The notes below the pieces were generated by a model. That model was not told the origin of the DNA, made no database searches, and worked only from the letters and a program-made list of their open reading frames with translations. Below, piece after piece: positions 63,345 through 64,000 of a stretch of 64,000 nt of DNA (positions are counted from its first letter, which is position 1; every line of letters begins with the position of its first letter). Both the position numbers and the translations under genes were made by a program. Source of the DNA: Loktanella atrilutea (lineage in GTDB: Bacteria; Pseudomonadota; Alphaproteobacteria; Rhodobacterales; Rhodobacteraceae); NCBI RefSeq assembly GCF_900128995.1, contig NZ_FQUE01000007.1, positions 62,001 to 126,000 on the forward strand, written 5' to 3'.

Positions 63345-63767
63345 ATGAAAAGACCGACATGGGTCGGCATTGCCGGAATTACGGGCCTGTTGTGGAACGC
63401 GCTCGTGCTGTTCCAGTTCGTGGGATCCGTCGGGCGCACCGAGGGGGATTTGGTCAGCCAGGGCAGCACGGCGGCGCAAGCGGCGGCGCTGGCGCGGGTT
63501 CCGATCTGGGCCGAGGCGGGGTTCGCGCTGGGCGCGGTGGCCGGTATCGCGGGCTGCATCCTGATCGCGCGTCGCCGCCGGGCTGCCGTGCCTGTACTTG
63601 TGGTGGCACTGGTGGGTTATGCAGTGCTTTGCCTCGGAAATCTGGCGCAGGGCGTCTATGCGGTGACGGGGACCGCGCATATAAGCGTCAGCATCGCGCT
63701 GCTGGTGATCGCAGCGGCCCTCGTGGCGGCGTCGGTCCACGGCGCCCGACGCCATATTCTGACCTAA
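63345..63767 (+). CDS. Small integral membrane protein, unknown
   Basis: A protein of about 140 residues with four hydrophobic segments (WVGIAGITGLLWNALVLFQF, AGFALGAVAGIAGCILIA, VPVLVVALVGYAVLCLGNL, SIALLVIAAALVAASV) and a short Gln/Arg loop. ATGs at 63330 and 63345 are possible starts; the later one begins MKRPTW. I do not recognise a characterised family. It precedes the rhodanese-like gene by 10 bases, and probably shares its transcript. Confidence 0.7.
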   Translation: MKRPTWVGIAGITGLLWNALVLFQFVGSVGRTEGDLVSQGSTAAQAAALARVPIWAEAGFALGAVAGIAGCILIARRRRAAVPVLVVALVGYAVLCLGNLAQGVYAVTGTAHISVSIALLVIAAALVAASVHGARRHILT

Positions 63768-63777
63768 GGAGATCGCC

Positions 63778-64000
63778 ATGCCGATCACACCTGTCGCCGA
63801 TCTCGTCGCCGCCGCCCGGGCGCGGATCACGGAAGTCGATACGCCCACCCTCATGGCGATGGCCGGGGATCCCGACGTCGTCATCGTCGATATCCGCGAT
63901 GTGCGCGAGCGGACGAAGGGACATATCCCCGGCAGCTTCCACGCGCCGCGCGGGATGCTGGAGTTCTGGGTCGACCCGGCCAGCCCCTATCACAAGCCGA
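63778..64000 (+). CDS. Rhodanese-like domain protein (3' end outside window)
   Basis: Partial. After the good ribosome-binding site AAGGAGATCGCC the frame reads MPITPVADLVAAARARITEV, then VVIVDIRDVRERTKGHIPGS, the canonical rhodanese D-x-R...GHIPGA segment that precedes the active-site loop. The catalytic loop lies outside the window, so activity cannot be judged. Short proteins of this type transfer sulfur or serve as sulfur carriers. It is co-directional with the small membrane protein. Confidence 0.82.
   Translation, partial: MPITPVADLVAAARARITEVDTPTLMAMAGDPDVVIVDIRDVRERTKGHIPGSFHAPRGMLEFWVDPASPYHKP

Noticed and set aside
1-64000. Prophage, insertion sequence or integrative element
   Set aside because: No transposase, integrase, recombinase or phage structural gene is visible; the lone tRNA-Val shows no attachment-site duplication.

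Overview
This 64 kb window is high-GC, gene-dense DNA from the chromosome of an alphaproteobacterium, most probably a member of the Rhodobacteraceae (Roseobacter/Loktanella-like). The evidence is gene content: an ALDH16-type double aldehyde dehydrogenase beside deoC, a Branch-type glycosyltransferase with a DUF5928-like tail beside a sulfotransferase, a MoxR/DUF58/BatA-DUF4159 operon, a 41-residue C-minus L36, and short hairpin-bearing intergenic repeats. I see no transposase, integrase, phage gene or CRISPR array, and no gene-free stretch longer than 300 bases. The assignment is inference from content; no search was run.

Layout. 1-9583 (+): a branched-chain amino-acid-type (Liv/HAAT) ABC importer (livG, livH, livM, binding protein, livF) flanked by two acyl-CoA-ligase-type genes, with two secreted HdeA-like genes inserted. 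9602-12525: a secreted caspase-fold/peptidoglycan-binding protein, convergent with a secreted PPC-repeat protein. 12.6-17 kb: rpmJ (with terminator) and tRNA-Val(GAC) on the minus strand, then N-formylglutamate amidohydrolase and an SLC13/TrkA-C transporter on plus, then dinB on minus. 17-25.9 kb (+): a lone HyuA-type hydantoinase/oxoprolinase, a ynjF-ynjB-ynjC-ynjD cluster, a DUF3095 gene that appears to start at ATC, and transaldolase. 26-28.9 kb: a sulfotransferase divergent from a Branch/DUF5928 glycosyltransferase, then a HIT protein. 29-33.6 kb: an ABC ATPase without a permease, a CHCC zinc-finger protein, a TIGR02117 protein and polA. 33.7-36.5 kb (+): an Rrf2 regulator, NhaC antiporter and a PNPOx-fold protein.

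36.5-42 kb (-): Hsp20, a secreted trypsin-like protease and glycolate oxidase glcD-glcE-glcF, with an inverted repeat in front of glcD. 42.8-49.7 kb (-): a four-gene MoxR / DUF58 / BatA-DUF4159 / amidotransferase-like operon. 49.7-54.7 kb: DUF1285, a GAF/HisKA_2 sensor kinase, succinate-semialdehyde dehydrogenase, a P1-family N-terminal-nucleophile hydrolase and a small uncharacterised gene. 54.9-57.3 kb (+): a creatinase gene broken by a 4-bp tandem duplication, an L,D-transpeptidase and a second broken small gene. 57.3-63.3 kb (-): alpha-glucosidase, AraC regulator, deoC and ALDH16. The window ends (+) in a small membrane protein and a rhodanese-like gene.

Functional themes: uptake of a carboxylic acid coupled to CoA activation; glyoxylate/glycolate, nucleoside-sugar and aldehyde catabolism; envelope modification (sulfated glycan, L,D-transpeptidation, PG-binding proteins); and a MoxR chaperone module. 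The most noteworthy observations are the HdeA-like domain stretched by a long disordered linker, the hairpin-tail repeat family at gene junctions, the frameshifted creatinase, the ATC start, and the deoC-ALDH16 and ynjF/ynjBCD/DUF3095 couplings.
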